Shown: one piece after another, positions 9,299 to 17,363 of the stretch
How the letters are laid out: each line of letters opens with the position of its first letter
Position numbering within the stretch: the stretch's first letter is position 1
Program-made: the position numbers and the translations under genes
DNA from: Jiangella sp. DSM 45060
Lineage (GTDB): Bacteria > Actinomycetota > Actinomycetes > Jiangellales > Jiangellaceae
Direction of reading: 5' to 3'
Assembly (NCBI RefSeq): GCF_900105175.1
Contig: NZ_LT629771.1
Span: forward strand, 6,158,622-6,222,621
DNA length: 64,000 nucleotides
Notes under the pieces: model-generated
What the model saw: the letters and a program-made list of their open reading frames with translations, nothing else
Told to the model about the DNA's origin: nothing
Databases searched by the model: none

Positions 9299-9333
9299 GA
9301 TTTTATAAAATCTATCGTTTGCCGGGTTGTCAA
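9299..9333 (-). promoter_or_regulatory. Operon promoter with 14-bp palindromic operator
   Basis: On the minus strand TTGACA (9333-9328) is followed by an AT-rich stretch containing the perfect palindrome GATTTTATAAAATC (9299-9312), which ends 1 base before the ATG of gntR at 9297. Such AT content is exceptional for this genome. The palindrome covers the probable -10/transcription start, as expected for autorepression by the first-gene GntR product, and implies a very short or absent leader. Confidence 0.65.
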
Positions 9334-9443
9334 GGGGTGGGCCGAGAACGTGATGGTGTGAAGACGGCGTCAGGCCGGGGATGTGTGCACTGCCCAGCAG
9401 AACCGGTATGCTCGGCGTCGTGCCGCCTCTATGGGCGGCATCT

Positions 9444-9517
9444 GCGGGTGTAGTTCAATGGTAGAACTCCAGCTTCCCAAGCTGATAACGCGGGTTCGAT
9501 TCCCGTCACCCGCTCCA
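9444..9517 (+). tRNA. tRNA-Gly (anticodon CCC)
   Basis: Complete cloverleaf: acceptor GCGGGTG pairs perfectly with CACCCGC, D arm with TAGTTCAATGGTAGA, anticodon loop TTCCCAA giving CCC (reads GGG), T arm GGGTTCGATTCCC, discriminator T and encoded CCA (9515-9517). A short hairpin (GCCGCC/GGCGGC, 9422-9439) lies just upstream, and TATGCT at 9407-9412 is a possible -10 element. Confidence 0.97.
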
Positions 9518-9604
9518 CGCCTCCACCGCCGGTTTCGGTGCCATCATGGACACCACCGACCAGGCACGGCCAGACGGTCGCCGCCGAGCAGGTAGGAGCC
9601 GCTG

Positions 9605-10348
9605 ATGTCCAGGCGGAACCATGGCCGCAGTGGCTCGATCACCGGCGCCCCCGGGTCCACCTGGTGGGCGCCCCGGGCTCGCGGCTGGTGGATCGCCGTG
9701 CTGTTCGCCATCGGGTCGTTGCTGTTCGCGGTCGGCTCCGTGCCCGCGTACGTCAGCGCCGTCGGGACCCGGTGGGACACCGCCACCTACTTCGTCGGCT
9801 CGCTGTTCTTCACGTCGGCCTCGTTCCTGGCCTACCGCGAAGCGGTCGACGCCGGCCCGGCGCATCGGCGCTTCTTCGTCTACCAGCCCGGGCGGATCGA
9901 CTGGTGGGCGACCGCCGTTCAGCTGGCCGGGACGCTGTACTTCAACGTCAGCACGGGAGTGGCCATGGCGGCCAACCTGTCCGCCGAGACCGAGCACCAG
10001 CACCTCTGGCGGCCCGACGCGATCGGCTCGGTCTGCTTCCTGGTCGCCAGCTTCCTGGCCTGGTACGAGGCCTGCCACGGCTGGGTCGCCTGGCGTCCGC
10101 GGTCGTGGTCCTGGTGGATCACGCTGACCAACCTGATCGGCTCGATCGCGTTCGGCATCTCCGCCGTCGCGGGCTACATCAACCCGATCACCGGCCAGGT
10201 GCACGACGCGGCGCGGGCCAACACGCAGACCTTCATCGGCGCGGTGTGCTTCCTCATCGGCGCCGTGCTGCTGCTCCCCGAACGGACTCAGGAGACAGCC
10301 GGCGTCACTCCCCCTTCAGCTGGATCAGGCCGGCGTTCGTCGGGGTGA
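9605..10348 (+). CDS. Predicted integral membrane protein, YrhK-like
   Basis: 247 residues with about six hydrophobic spans in pairs (about 28-50, 62-80, 98-120, 135-155, 165-185, 205-225) and many Trp residues at membrane boundaries. The repeated pattern ...FAIGSLLFAVGSVPAY / FLVASFLAWYEA / NLIGSIAFGISAVAGY suggests internally duplicated two-helix units reminiscent of the YrhK domain. No catalytic residues are evident. AGGAG ends about 8 bases before the ATG. The 3' end overlaps the convergent GNAT gene by 44 bases. Function unknown. Confidence 0.8.
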   Translation: MSRRNHGRSGSITGAPGSTWWAPRARGWWIAVLFAIGSLLFAVGSVPAYVSAVGTRWDTATYFVGSLFFTSASFLAYREAVDAGPAHRRFFVYQPGRIDWWATAVQLAGTLYFNVSTGVAMAANLSAETEHQHLWRPDAIGSVCFLVASFLAWYEACHGWVAWRPRSWSWWITLTNLIGSIAFGISAVAGYINPITGQVHDAARANTQTFIGAVCFLIGAVLLLPERTQETAGVTPPSAGSGRRSSG

Positions 10349-10706
10349 ATCCGCAGGCGTCGAAGTAGAACGAGCGCAGGTGGTCGTCGAAGTCGACGTG
10401 GAGCCATTCGCAGCCGGCGGCTCGGGCGTTCTCGCGGGCCACGGCGATCAGCCGCACGCCGACGCCCTGCCGCTGCGCTCGTGCCGCCACCGCGGTGTCC
10501 TGGATGAACGCGTGCACCAGCCCGTCCCACACGACGTTCACGAAGCCGACGAGGTCGCCGTCGGCGCGCGCCGTGACCCAACCGACGCTGTGGCGGTCGA
10601 GTTGCGCCTGCCAGTCGTCGTCGAAGGGGCGGTGGTCGAAGGCGTCGGCGTGCAGGGCGTTCACCTCGTCGTTGGTGAACGGGCCGCGCCACTCGAAGGT
10701 CGTCAT
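10305..10706 (-). CDS. GNAT-family N-acetyltransferase
   Basis: 133 residues covering one GNAT domain. The acetyl-CoA loop is visible as RAQRQGVGVRLI (motif A) and the C-terminal FYFDACGFTPT (motif B) is present. The substrate is not predictable; small stand-alone members acetylate antibiotics, polyamines or protein N termini. ATG at 10706. It stands alone, facing the membrane protein and 20 bases beyond the DUF1905 gene in the same direction. Confidence 0.88.
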   Translation of the reverse strand: MTTFEWRGPFTNDEVNALHADAFDHRPFDDDWQAQLDRHSVGWVTARADGDLVGFVNVVWDGLVHAFIQDTAVAARAQRQGVGVRLIAVARENARAAGCEWLHVDFDDHLRSFYFDACGFTPTNAGLIQLKGE

Positions 10707-10727
10707 CGCCCCATCCTGGCCCGCTGC

Positions 10728-11015
10728 TCAGACGTCGACGAACAGGTTGATCGTGACGACGTCGCCGATCTGCAGGTTCTCGGCCCGGCGGACGACGTCC
10801 TTGAGGGGGACGAGGTAGCCGCCGTCCTTCGGGTAGAGCGACGTGGTCCACTCGGTGCCGTCGATGCGGGCCTTGACCGGGATCATCCCCCAGCCGTACG
10901 TCACCATCGCCGCCGCCTCGGCCAGCTCGGCGCTCTCGTCGGCCGGCACCGTCACGAAATGGAACGGCGACGGGCCGCGCCAGTGCCAGATCTCACCGCT
11001 GAACTCCAGCTCCAC
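10728..11015 (-). CDS. DUF1905 domain protein
   Basis: 95 residues beginning with GTG 11015 (VELEFSGEIWHWRGP). The pattern WHWRGPSPFHFVTVP, GWGMIPVKARI, TEWTTSLYPKDGGYLVPLK and the final GDVVTINLFVD is the small beta-barrel DUF1905 domain, which often occurs alone or with a YdeI-like OmpD tail in actinomycetes. It probably forms an independent unit between two minus-strand genes. The start is uncertain, because no ATG lies in frame near the domain border. Biochemical role unknown. Confidence 0.75.
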   Translation of the reverse strand: MELEFSGEIWHWRGPSPFHFVTVPADESAELAEAAAMVTYGWGMIPVKARIDGTEWTTSLYPKDGGYLVPLKDVVRRAENLQIGDVVTINLFVDV

Positions 11016-11041
11016 CGGCTCAGCATAGGGACGACCCGGCG

Positions 11042-11719
11042 TCAGTCGCGGACCTCGAGCCAGTCGAGCGCCTCCTGGCGGGTCCGTACCACCTCGCGTC
11101 CGAAGCGGGGCAGGTCGACCATCGCGACCGGCCCGCCGTAGAACGCGTCGTCGTCGGCGCGGATGCCGAGGGCGGCGAGGTACTCGATGAGGATGTCGCG
11201 GTTGAACCGCTGTTTGATCAGGCGGGCCCGATACAACTCGGGACGCTCGAACGACAGTGGGTCGCCGTACTCGTGCCAGCTCCACCGGCCGTCGGCGCAG
11301 TCCGCGCAGAGTGACCGTTCCTGCACCGGCCACGGCACGCCGGCATGCCGTGCGACCCGCAACTGGGTCCCGCCGTGCCCGGGTCCGTGCCGTGGCGAGT
11401 GCAGCGCGGTCACCCGGCGGACGCCGGGCAGCGCGGCCGCGACCGGACCCGCAATGCTCGGCTCACCACCCGTCGCCCTGTTGTCGATCAGCGCCGTCCA
11501 GGTCTCGCCGCATCCGATGACGAGGTAGCGCGTCACCGGCACGGTGAACGGCTCGAGCGCCTCGAGGCAGGCGGGGTACGGCGGCAGGCCGCGCTGCCAC
11601 CAGCGGCGGCGCCGTACCGTGCCGTGCCACACCGCCGCGACGACCTGGTCGAACGGGCCCTGCAGGTACGAAACCCACCAGCCGGCCGGGCTGGCCGATC
11701 CGCCGAGCAAGCGCTGCAC
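11042..11719 (-). CDS. Hypothetical protein
   Basis: 225 residues from GTG 11719. I do not recognise the family. It has no signal peptide or membrane span. Seen: an N-terminal GxWWVSYLQGPFD segment, a Cys pair in LCADCADGRW and a C-terminal region FNRDILIEYLAALGI followed by a Trp/Asp-rich tail. It lies 26 bases beyond the DUF1905 gene and 10 bases from the stop of the GH16-like gene upstream, all in one direction, so these could form a loose operon. Codon use looks like that of its neighbours. Confidence 0.65.
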   Translation of the reverse strand: MQRLLGGSASPAGWWVSYLQGPFDQVVAAVWHGTVRRRRWWQRGLPPYPACLEALEPFTVPVTRYLVIGCGETWTALIDNRATGGEPSIAGPVAAALPGVRRVTALHSPRHGPGHGGTQLRVARHAGVPWPVQERSLCADCADGRWSWHEYGDPLSFERPELYRARLIKQRFNRDILIEYLAALGIRADDDAFYGGPVAMVDLPRFGREVVRTRQEALDWLEVRD

Positions 11720-11729
11720 GCCGGCGAGC

Positions 11730-12479
11730 CTAGACCGCGGGCAGCGGCTCGCCGCTCACATGCGTCACCACCAGCTCCGGGACGGCGCCTTCGGAACCGC
11801 CGCGGGCGGGGAAGTCGAACACGCCGAGCATGAGCTGCATCGGGTAGTCCGGCGCCTGGTGCACCACCCGCACGACCTGCCCGTCGACGCTGAAGGTGAG
11901 GCGGCCAGGGCGCCAGTCGACGCCGTAGAGGTGGAAGTCGGAGAGCTCCAGGTCGAGCCAGGGCGTCGCGAAGTCCTCGCTCAGCAGCGGGTCGCGGAAG
12001 GCGTGCACCCCCATGCCGACGTCGTGCGGGGCGGACCCGAACACCTCCATGACGCAGATCTCGCCGGACCGCTCCGGCCGGTCCTCGATGCCGGACAGCC
12101 AGAACGCCACCATCGAGCGCTCCGTGACGACGCCGCGCATACGCGCCTCGAACCGCCCGTACGTCGGCGTGTACCCCCAGAACGGCGGCTGCTCCTCGCG
12201 CACCGTGAGCCCCGGCACGAACGGCTGCTGCCCGACGGTGCTGCCGACGGGCCCGGAGAACGCGCCGGTCTGCAGCGCCGACACCCGCAGCGGCTCGTCG
12301 TGGCGGTCGGCGCACCAGAGGCCCTGCGTCGGCGGAATGGACAGCCGCAGCTCACCGTCGCTGACGGTGTAGGTGGCGGCCGACTCGGCGCGCGAGCTCC
12401 AGTGGGACAGGTAGAAGGGACACCAGACGCTCGTGTCGAGGTCGTCGCCGTCGAACCGTTCCTCCATACGCACGGCCAT
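11730..12479 (-). CDS. GH16-like jellyroll protein with altered catalytic motif
   Basis: 249 residues of the concanavalin A-like fold typical of glycoside hydrolase family 16: YGRFEARMR strand, AFWLSGIED, then SGEICVMEVFG where GH16 enzymes carry E-[ILV]-D-x-x-E, and later FHLYGVDWRPGRLTFSVDGQ. The nucleophile and acid/base Glu residues are kept but the central Asp is Cys (codon TGC). No signal peptide is present, so the protein seems cytosolic, unlike most GH16 enzymes. It may be a hydrolase of altered activity or a carbohydrate-binding relative. ATG 12479. Confidence 0.78.
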   Translation of the reverse strand: MAVRMEERFDGDDLDTSVWCPFYLSHWSSRAESAATYTVSDGELRLSIPPTQGLWCADRHDEPLRVSALQTGAFSGPVGSTVGQQPFVPGLTVREEQPPFWGYTPTYGRFEARMRGVVTERSMVAFWLSGIEDRPERSGEICVMEVFGSAPHDVGMGVHAFRDPLLSEDFATPWLDLELSDFHLYGVDWRPGRLTFSVDGQVVRVVHQAPDYPMQLMLGVFDFPARGGSEGAVPELVVTHVSGEPLPAV

Positions 12480-12506
12480 GCCAGATCGTAGCCCCGTCCC
12501 CGGACA

Positions 12507-13037
12507 TCATTCCCAGACGGACACCGACGGGAGTCCGCGGTGCGCCCGCGCGGCGTCGACCAGCTCCTGGACCAGCGCCGTCTTGGCCCGCGTGTACGCG
12601 TCGGAGTCGTCGGTGCGGGTGGCGAGGTCGCGCTTGAGCGCGCCGTACCGGCCGGCAGCGTCGGGGTGGGCGCGCAGGTGGTCGCGGAGCAACCGCTCGT
12701 TGCGGGTGTCCCACGTGTCGGCGGTGACGACGTGCAGGTGGTGGGTGCGCCGGCCGGTGGCGTCGTCGCGCGGGTAGAACAGCCGGCCGGTCATGCCGGT
12801 GTCGAGCCGCCGGTACCCGAGCGCGAGCAGCGCGTCCTCGCGGGCCGTGACGGCGTCGAGCGCGGGCACCGACGCCATGAGGTCGATGATCGGCTTGGCC
12901 GCGAGCCCGGGCACCGACGTGCTGCCGATGTGCTCGAGCTCCAGCAGGACCCCGGGCAGCGCCGCGCGCAGCTCGCCGGCGGCCGCCTCGGCCAGCGCGG
13001 GCCACGCGGGGTCGTACTCACGCACTTCGATGACCAT
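12507..13037 (-). CDS. GrpB family protein (nucleotidyltransferase-like fold)
   Basis: 176 residues with the GrpB/UPF0157 signatures YDPAWP at the N terminus, HIGSTSVPGLAAKPIIDL around residue 37-55 and THHLHVV near the middle. The GSTSVPGL-x-AKPIIDL block resembles the active-site loop of polymerase-beta-type nucleotidyltransferases; the family's biochemical role is unsettled. ATG 13037. It diverges from the AfsR-like gene with a 43-base shared upstream region. Confidence 0.9.
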   Translation of the reverse strand: MVIEVREYDPAWPALAEAAAGELRAALPGVLLELEHIGSTSVPGLAAKPIIDLMASVPALDAVTAREDALLALGYRRLDTGMTGRLFYPRDDATGRRTHHLHVVTADTWDTRNERLLRDHLRAHPDAAGRYGALKRDLATRTDDSDAYTRAKTALVQELVDAARAHRGLPSVSVWE

Positions 13038-13080
13038 CCGGCCACGCTAACGAACCCCGGCCCGTGGTTAGGGTGTGCTC

Positions 13081-16000
13081 ATGCGTTTCGGCGTCCTCGG
13101 CCCGCTGGCCGTCTGGACCGACGACGGCGGCAGCGTCACCGTCCCGGGGGTGAAGGTACGGGCGCTGCTCGCCGACCTCCTCGTGCACCAGGGCCGCACG
13201 GTGTCGGCCGACCGACTGGCCGACGACATCTGGGGCGACGACGCGCCGGCCAACCCGGGCGCCGCGCTGCAGGTGCGGGTGTCGCAGCTGCGCAAGGCGC
13301 TCGACGACGCCGAGCCGGGCGCCCGCGACCTCGTCGTCTCCCGCGCCCCCGGCTATGCGCTCGAGACCGCTGCCGTCGACGTCGCGCGCTTCGCCGAGCT
13401 CGTGGCCCGCGCCCAGGACGCCGGCGACCCGGCCCGGCGCAAGGAGTTGCTGACGGAGGCGCTCGGCCTCTGGCGCGGCCCGGCCCTCGCCGACTTCGCC
13501 GACCACGAGTTCGCCGCCACCGTCGCCGCCGGCTGGGAGGAGCGCCGGCTGGCCGCGCTCGAGCTGCTGGCCGAGGCGCGGCTGGAGCTGGGCGAGCACA
13601 CCGTCCTGGCCGCCGAGCTGGCCGCGCCGGTCGCCGACCACCCGTTCCGCGAGCGGCTGCGCGCCGTCCACCTGCGCGCGCTCTACCGGGCGGGACGGCA
13701 GAGTGAGGCGCTGGACGGCTACGACGAGTTCCGCCGCGGCCTCGCCGACGAGCTGGGGCTGGACCCGGGCCCGGAGTTGGCCGCCCTGCACCAGGCCATC
13801 CTCGAACAGGACCCGAGCCTGGCCCCGTCGCCGCAGCGGCGGCGGGCCCGCACCAACCTCCCGCCGCCGGTCGCGCTGATCGGCCGCGACGCCGCGCTGG
13901 AGGACCTGCGCGAGCTGCTGGGCAAGGAGCGGCTGATCACGCTGACCGGCCCGGGCGGTGTCGGCAAGACCCGGCTGGCGACGTCCGCGGCGCACCCGCT
14001 GGCCGACGGTTACGACGACGGCGGCTGGCTGGTCGAGCTGGCCGCGCTGGAGCGCCCGCATCCCCGTCGCGCCGTCGACGACATCGCCGAGCTGACGATG
14101 GCCACGCTCGGCATCCGCGACGTCGCCGAGCCCGGCGAGCGCCCCGCCACCCCGGCCGACCGGCTGGCCGAGGCGCTGCGCGAGCGCCGGATGCTGCTGG
14201 TCCTGGACAACTGCGAGCACCTCGTCGAGCACGCGGCGGCGCTCGCCGACCGGCTGCTGCGCGCCGCGCCCGGCGTCACGGTCCTGGCCACCAGCCGCGA
14301 ACCGCTCGGGCTCAGCGGCGAGGTGCTCTGGGACGTCCCGCCGCTCGACCTGCCCGAGGCCGACGACCACCTCGCCGAGTCCGGCGCCGTGCGGCTGTTC
14401 GTCGAGCGGGCGACGGCGTCGGCGCGCGGCTTCACGCTGGACGCGTCGACCGGTCCGGCCGTGGCCCAGCTGTGCCGGCGCCTCGACGGCATCCCGCTCG
14501 CGCTGGAGCTGGCCGCGACCCGGGTCCGCGCGCTGGGCGTGCACACGCTGCTGGACCGCCTGGACGACCGCTTCCGCGCGCTCGGCAGCGGGCCGCGCGA
14601 CCGGCCGGCCCGGCAGCGCACGCTGCTCGCGGCCATCGAGTGGAGCTGGAACCTGCTGGAGCCGGACGAGCAGACCGTGCTCCGGCGGCTGGCCGTCCAC
14701 GCCGACGGCTGCACGCTGGCGGCCGCGGAGGCGGTCTGCGCGGAGGACGGCGACCTCGACGTCCTCGACCTGCTGGTCCGGCTGGTCGACCGGTCGCTGG
14801 TCGTGGTCGACGAACGGGCCGGCGGGCCGCGCTATCGGCTGCTGGAGTCCGTCGCCGCGTACGGCGTCAACCGGCTGCACGAGTCCGGCGAGCACGCCGT
14901 CATCCGGGCCCGGCACGCCCGCTACTACACCGACCTGGCCGAGCGGGCCGACGCGGAGCTGCGCGGTCACCGTCAGGGCGCCTGGCTGCACACCCTCGAC
15001 GTCGAGTCGGCCAACCAGCGCGCGGCGCTCGACTCCGCCGAACGGCTCGGCGACGCCGAGCTGGCGCTGCGGCTGACCGGCGCCCTGACGTGGTACCGGC
15101 TGCTGCGCGGCCGGCCGACGGAGGCCCGCCGGGCGCTGGAGACGGCGCTGACGGTCGCCGGCGAGGCGCCGCCCGCCGTCCGCGGCCGGGCGCTGACCTG
15201 GCACACCGGCATCACGATCCTGCAGGGCGACCAGCACGACTGGGCCGAGCGGTGCGAGGCGGCGCTGCGCCCGTTCGACGAGGCCGACGACCCGGCGGCC
15301 CGGGCGCACGCGGAGTGGTTCCTCTGCCACGCGACGTTCGACCTCGGCGACGCCGCCTTCACCGAGCGGCTGCTGGACAGCGCCACCGAGGGCTTCGCGG
15401 CGACCGGCAACCGCTGGGGCGAGGCCGCGGCGCTGACGCTGCGGGCGCGGCTCGCGCACGTCAACGGCGACGCGGCCGCGATGGAGGCCAGGGCGTCCCA
15501 GGCCGTGCGGATCTTCACCGACCTCGGCGACGGCTGGGGCGTGCTGCAGGCGACCGACTGGCTGATCGGGCAGGCCGACCTCACCGGCGACTACGACCAC
15601 GCGCGACGGCTGTGCGCCGACGCGCTGACGCGGGCGGAGTCGCTGGGCCTGTGGTCGGAGGTCTCCGGCGTGCTGTCGTGGCTGGCATGGATCGAGGTCC
15701 AGACCGGCGACAACCTCGCCGCCCGCGAGCACGGCGAGCGGGCGCTGCGGCTCGCCGCCGAGCACAGTGGCCGGTCCGCGCAGGTGTTCGCGTCGCTCAG
15801 CGTGAGCTTCGCCGCCCGCCGGTCCGGCGACTTCGACGCCGCCGAGGAGCTGCTGACCCGCCTGCTGCGCGGCGCCGAGGAGCAGTCCGAGACCGCCGGG
15901 ACCGCGTTCTACGCGCCGATGGTGCTGAACGAGCTGGGGCTGCTCACCGCCGAGCGGGGCGACCCCGCGGCGGCGCTCGACCTGCACCTGCGCTCGCACG

Positions 16001-16317
16001 ACGTCGGTGTCGAGATCACCGCGGGCCGCGATCAGACGGCCGCGCTGGAGGGCGCGGCCGCCGCGCTGGCGCTGTCCGGAGCGGCACGCGACGCCGCCGT
16101 CGTGCTCGGCGCCACCCGGGCCGCCCGCGACACCGTCGGCTTCCCGCTGTCACCGGCCGAGCGGCTGGAGGCCGAGCGCGTCGCGGCGCTGGTCCGATCG
16201 GTGCTGGACGACGCCGCGTTCGAGGCGGCCGTCGCCGACGGCGCGCGCATGACCAGCGCGGCCGCCCGGGACCTCGCCGGGCGGCCGCGCAGGGAGCCGG
16301 ATCACTTGGGCGCGTAG
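13081..16317 (+). CDS. AfsR/SARP-type regulator: OmpR-like DNA-binding, BTAD, NB-ARC ATPase and TPR domains
   Basis: 1078 residues from ATG 13081 (a GTG two codons upstream also opens the frame). Order: winged-helix transcription domain (about 1-90; LLVHQGRTVSADRLADDIWG), bacterial transcriptional activation domain (about 95-245), P-loop TGPGGVGKTRLA near 287 with LLVLDNCEHL (Walker B) near 375, then a long helical C-terminal part with tetratricopeptide-like repeats (about 600-1000). Large members of this family are pathway or global activators in actinomycetes. No biosynthetic cluster adjoins it, so the target is unknown. Its end overlaps the convergent DHFR-like gene by 16 bases. Confidence 0.92.
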   Translation: MRFGVLGPLAVWTDDGGSVTVPGVKVRALLADLLVHQGRTVSADRLADDIWGDDAPANPGAALQVRVSQLRKALDDAEPGARDLVVSRAPGYALETAAVDVARFAELVARAQDAGDPARRKELLTEALGLWRGPALADFADHEFAATVAAGWEERRLAALELLAEARLELGEHTVLAAELAAPVADHPFRERLRAVHLRALYRAGRQSEALDGYDEFRRGLADELGLDPGPELAALHQAILEQDPSLAPSPQRRRARTNLPPPVALIGRDAALEDLRELLGKERLITLTGPGGVGKTRLATSAAHPLADGYDDGGWLVELAALERPHPRRAVDDIAELTMATLGIRDVAEPGERPATPADRLAEALRERRMLLVLDNCEHLVEHAAALADRLLRAAPGVTVLATSREPLGLSGEVLWDVPPLDLPEADDHLAESGAVRLFVERATASARGFTLDASTGPAVAQLCRRLDGIPLALELAATRVRALGVHTLLDRLDDRFRALGSGPRDRPARQRTLLAAIEWSWNLLEPDEQTVLRRLAVHADGCTLAAAEAVCAEDGDLDVLDLLVRLVDRSLVVVDERAGGPRYRLLESVAAYGVNRLHESGEHAVIRARHARYYTDLAERADAELRGHRQGAWLHTLDVESANQRAALDSAERLGDAELALRLTGALTWYRLLRGRPTEARRALETALTVAGEAPPAVRGRALTWHTGITILQGDQHDWAERCEAALRPFDEADDPAARAHAEWFLCHATFDLGDAAFTERLLDSATEGFAATGNRWGEAAALTLRARLAHVNGDAAAMEARASQAVRIFTDLGDGWGVLQATDWLIGQADLTGDYDHARRLCADALTRAESLGLWSEVSGVLSWLAWIEVQTGDNLAAREHGERALRLAAEHSGRSAQVFASLSVSFAARRSGDFDAAEELLTRLLRGAEEQSETAGTAFYAPMVLNELGLLTAERGDPAAALDLHLRSHDVGVEITAGRDQTAALEGAAAALALSGAARDAAVVLGATRAARDTVGFPLSPAERLEAERVAALVRSVLDDAAFEAAVADGARMTSAAARDLAGRPRREPDHLGA

Positions 16318-16841
16318 ACGCCCACGATGATCCCGGAGTCGAAAACGGTCTGGTCGACCAGCTTCAGGTGGCTGACGTCGAAGCCGTCGCCCAGCCGGTA
16401 CCCGTCGCCACCGGCGATGACCGGGTACGTCCAGAAGTGGTACTCGTCGACCAGCTGATGCTCCAGCAGCGTGCGGTCCAGCTCGCCGGTGCCGTACTTG
16501 ATGATGTTCTCGCCGGGCTGCTGCTTGAGCTCGGCGACGGCCTGGGCGACGTCGCCCTCCAGCGCACGGGCGTTCCACTCCAGGTCGCCCGTCAGCGTCC
16601 GCGACGCGACGTACTTCGGCAGCGCGTTCATGCGGTCGGCGATCGGGTCGCCGGCCCGCGACATCCACGCCTCCTTGAAGCCGTCGTAGGTCTCGCGGCC
16701 CAGCAGCATCGCGTCGGAGCCGTCGACCAGCTTGGCGTTGTAGTTGTTGTGCTGCTCGTCCCAGTACGGCTGGCCCCAGACGTGCGGCTCGCCGATGCAG
16801 CCGTCGAGCGTGATGAAGGTCGACTCGATGATCTTGCGCAT
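16302..16841 (-). CDS. Dihydrofolate reductase/RibD C-terminal family protein
   Basis: 179 residues of the RibD_C/DHFR-like fold: N-terminal STFITLDGCIGEP, LLGRETYDGF, and the nucleotide-binding segment IIKYGTGELDRTLLEHQLVDEYHFWTYPVI broken here into recognisable parts (KYGTGEL, VDEYHF, PVIAGGDGYRL). Stand-alone proteins of this type are common in actinomycetes as NADPH reductases of unknown substrate. ATG 16841 is preceded by AGGAGG. It is not the essential folate reductase, which has a different motif set. Confidence 0.86.
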   Translation of the reverse strand: MRKIIESTFITLDGCIGEPHVWGQPYWDEQHNNYNAKLVDGSDAMLLGRETYDGFKEAWMSRAGDPIADRMNALPKYVASRTLTGDLEWNARALEGDVAQAVAELKQQPGENIIKYGTGELDRTLLEHQLVDEYHFWTYPVIAGGDGYRLGDGFDVSHLKLVDQTVFDSGIIVGVYAPK

Positions 16842-16966
16842 GATGTCCTCCTGGTCGGTTCGTTCTCGATGACCCCCACGATGCCGGTACCGCCTTACGG
16901 TTTCCTTCAGGTTCCGCTTCAGGCGTGTCCACAGCGGGTACGCGGGGAGGCAGGAGGTGCACCGTC

Positions 16967-17341
16967 ATGAACACCAGCTCCCACCAGATCGGCGTCTGGC
17001 TCGATCAGCTGCCCGCCGACCGCCGGGCGGAGGTCGAGGCGCTGGCCGGCCAGGTCCGTGCCGCCGTCCCGGGGCTCGACGAGGCGATCAAGTGGAACCG
17101 GCTGACCTTCACGGCCGGCGGCGACTGGCACCACTGGGTGTGCGCCGTCGCCGCGACGAAGCACGGCGCCAGCCTGTCGCTGCACAAGGGCGCCCTCCTC
17201 GACGACCCGGAGCGCCTGCTCACGGGCGACGGCCAGTACCTGCGCACCGTGCCGGGCGCCCGAGCCGGCGAGCACGCCGCGGCGCTGGCGGACCTGCTTC
17301 GACAGGCGGTCGACCGGCAACGCGACATGCTTCCCGGCTGA
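16967..17341 (+). CDS. DUF1801 domain protein
   Basis: 124 residues from ATG 16967, with CAGGAGGTG ending 7 bases upstream. The pattern ADRRAEVEALAGQVRAAVPGLDEAIKWNRLTFTAGG is the DUF1801 (YdhG/YjbR-related) fold, followed by SLSLHKGALL and a C-terminal helix. A frame extension to 16925 exists but lacks a ribosome site. Function unknown; the fold is structurally characterised in related proteins without a defined activity. It is followed 22 bases later by the GNAT-like gene in the same direction. Confidence 0.8.
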   Translation: MNTSSHQIGVWLDQLPADRRAEVEALAGQVRAAVPGLDEAIKWNRLTFTAGGDWHHWVCAVAATKHGASLSLHKGALLDDPERLLTGDGQYLRTVPGARAGEHAAALADLLRQAVDRQRDMLPG

Positions 17342-17363
17342 CGCGAGTGGCACAATCCGCCGC

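Noticed and set aside
9298-9333. N-terminal extension of the operon GntR from a TTG at 9333
   Set aside because: The TTG is part of the TTGACA promoter hexamer and the extension reads through the operator palindrome; ATG 9297 chosen.
13018-15999. 993-codon open frame antisense to the AfsR-like gene
   Set aside because: Shadow of the GC-rich third positions of the real gene; Arg/Gly/Gln-rich translation without any domain.
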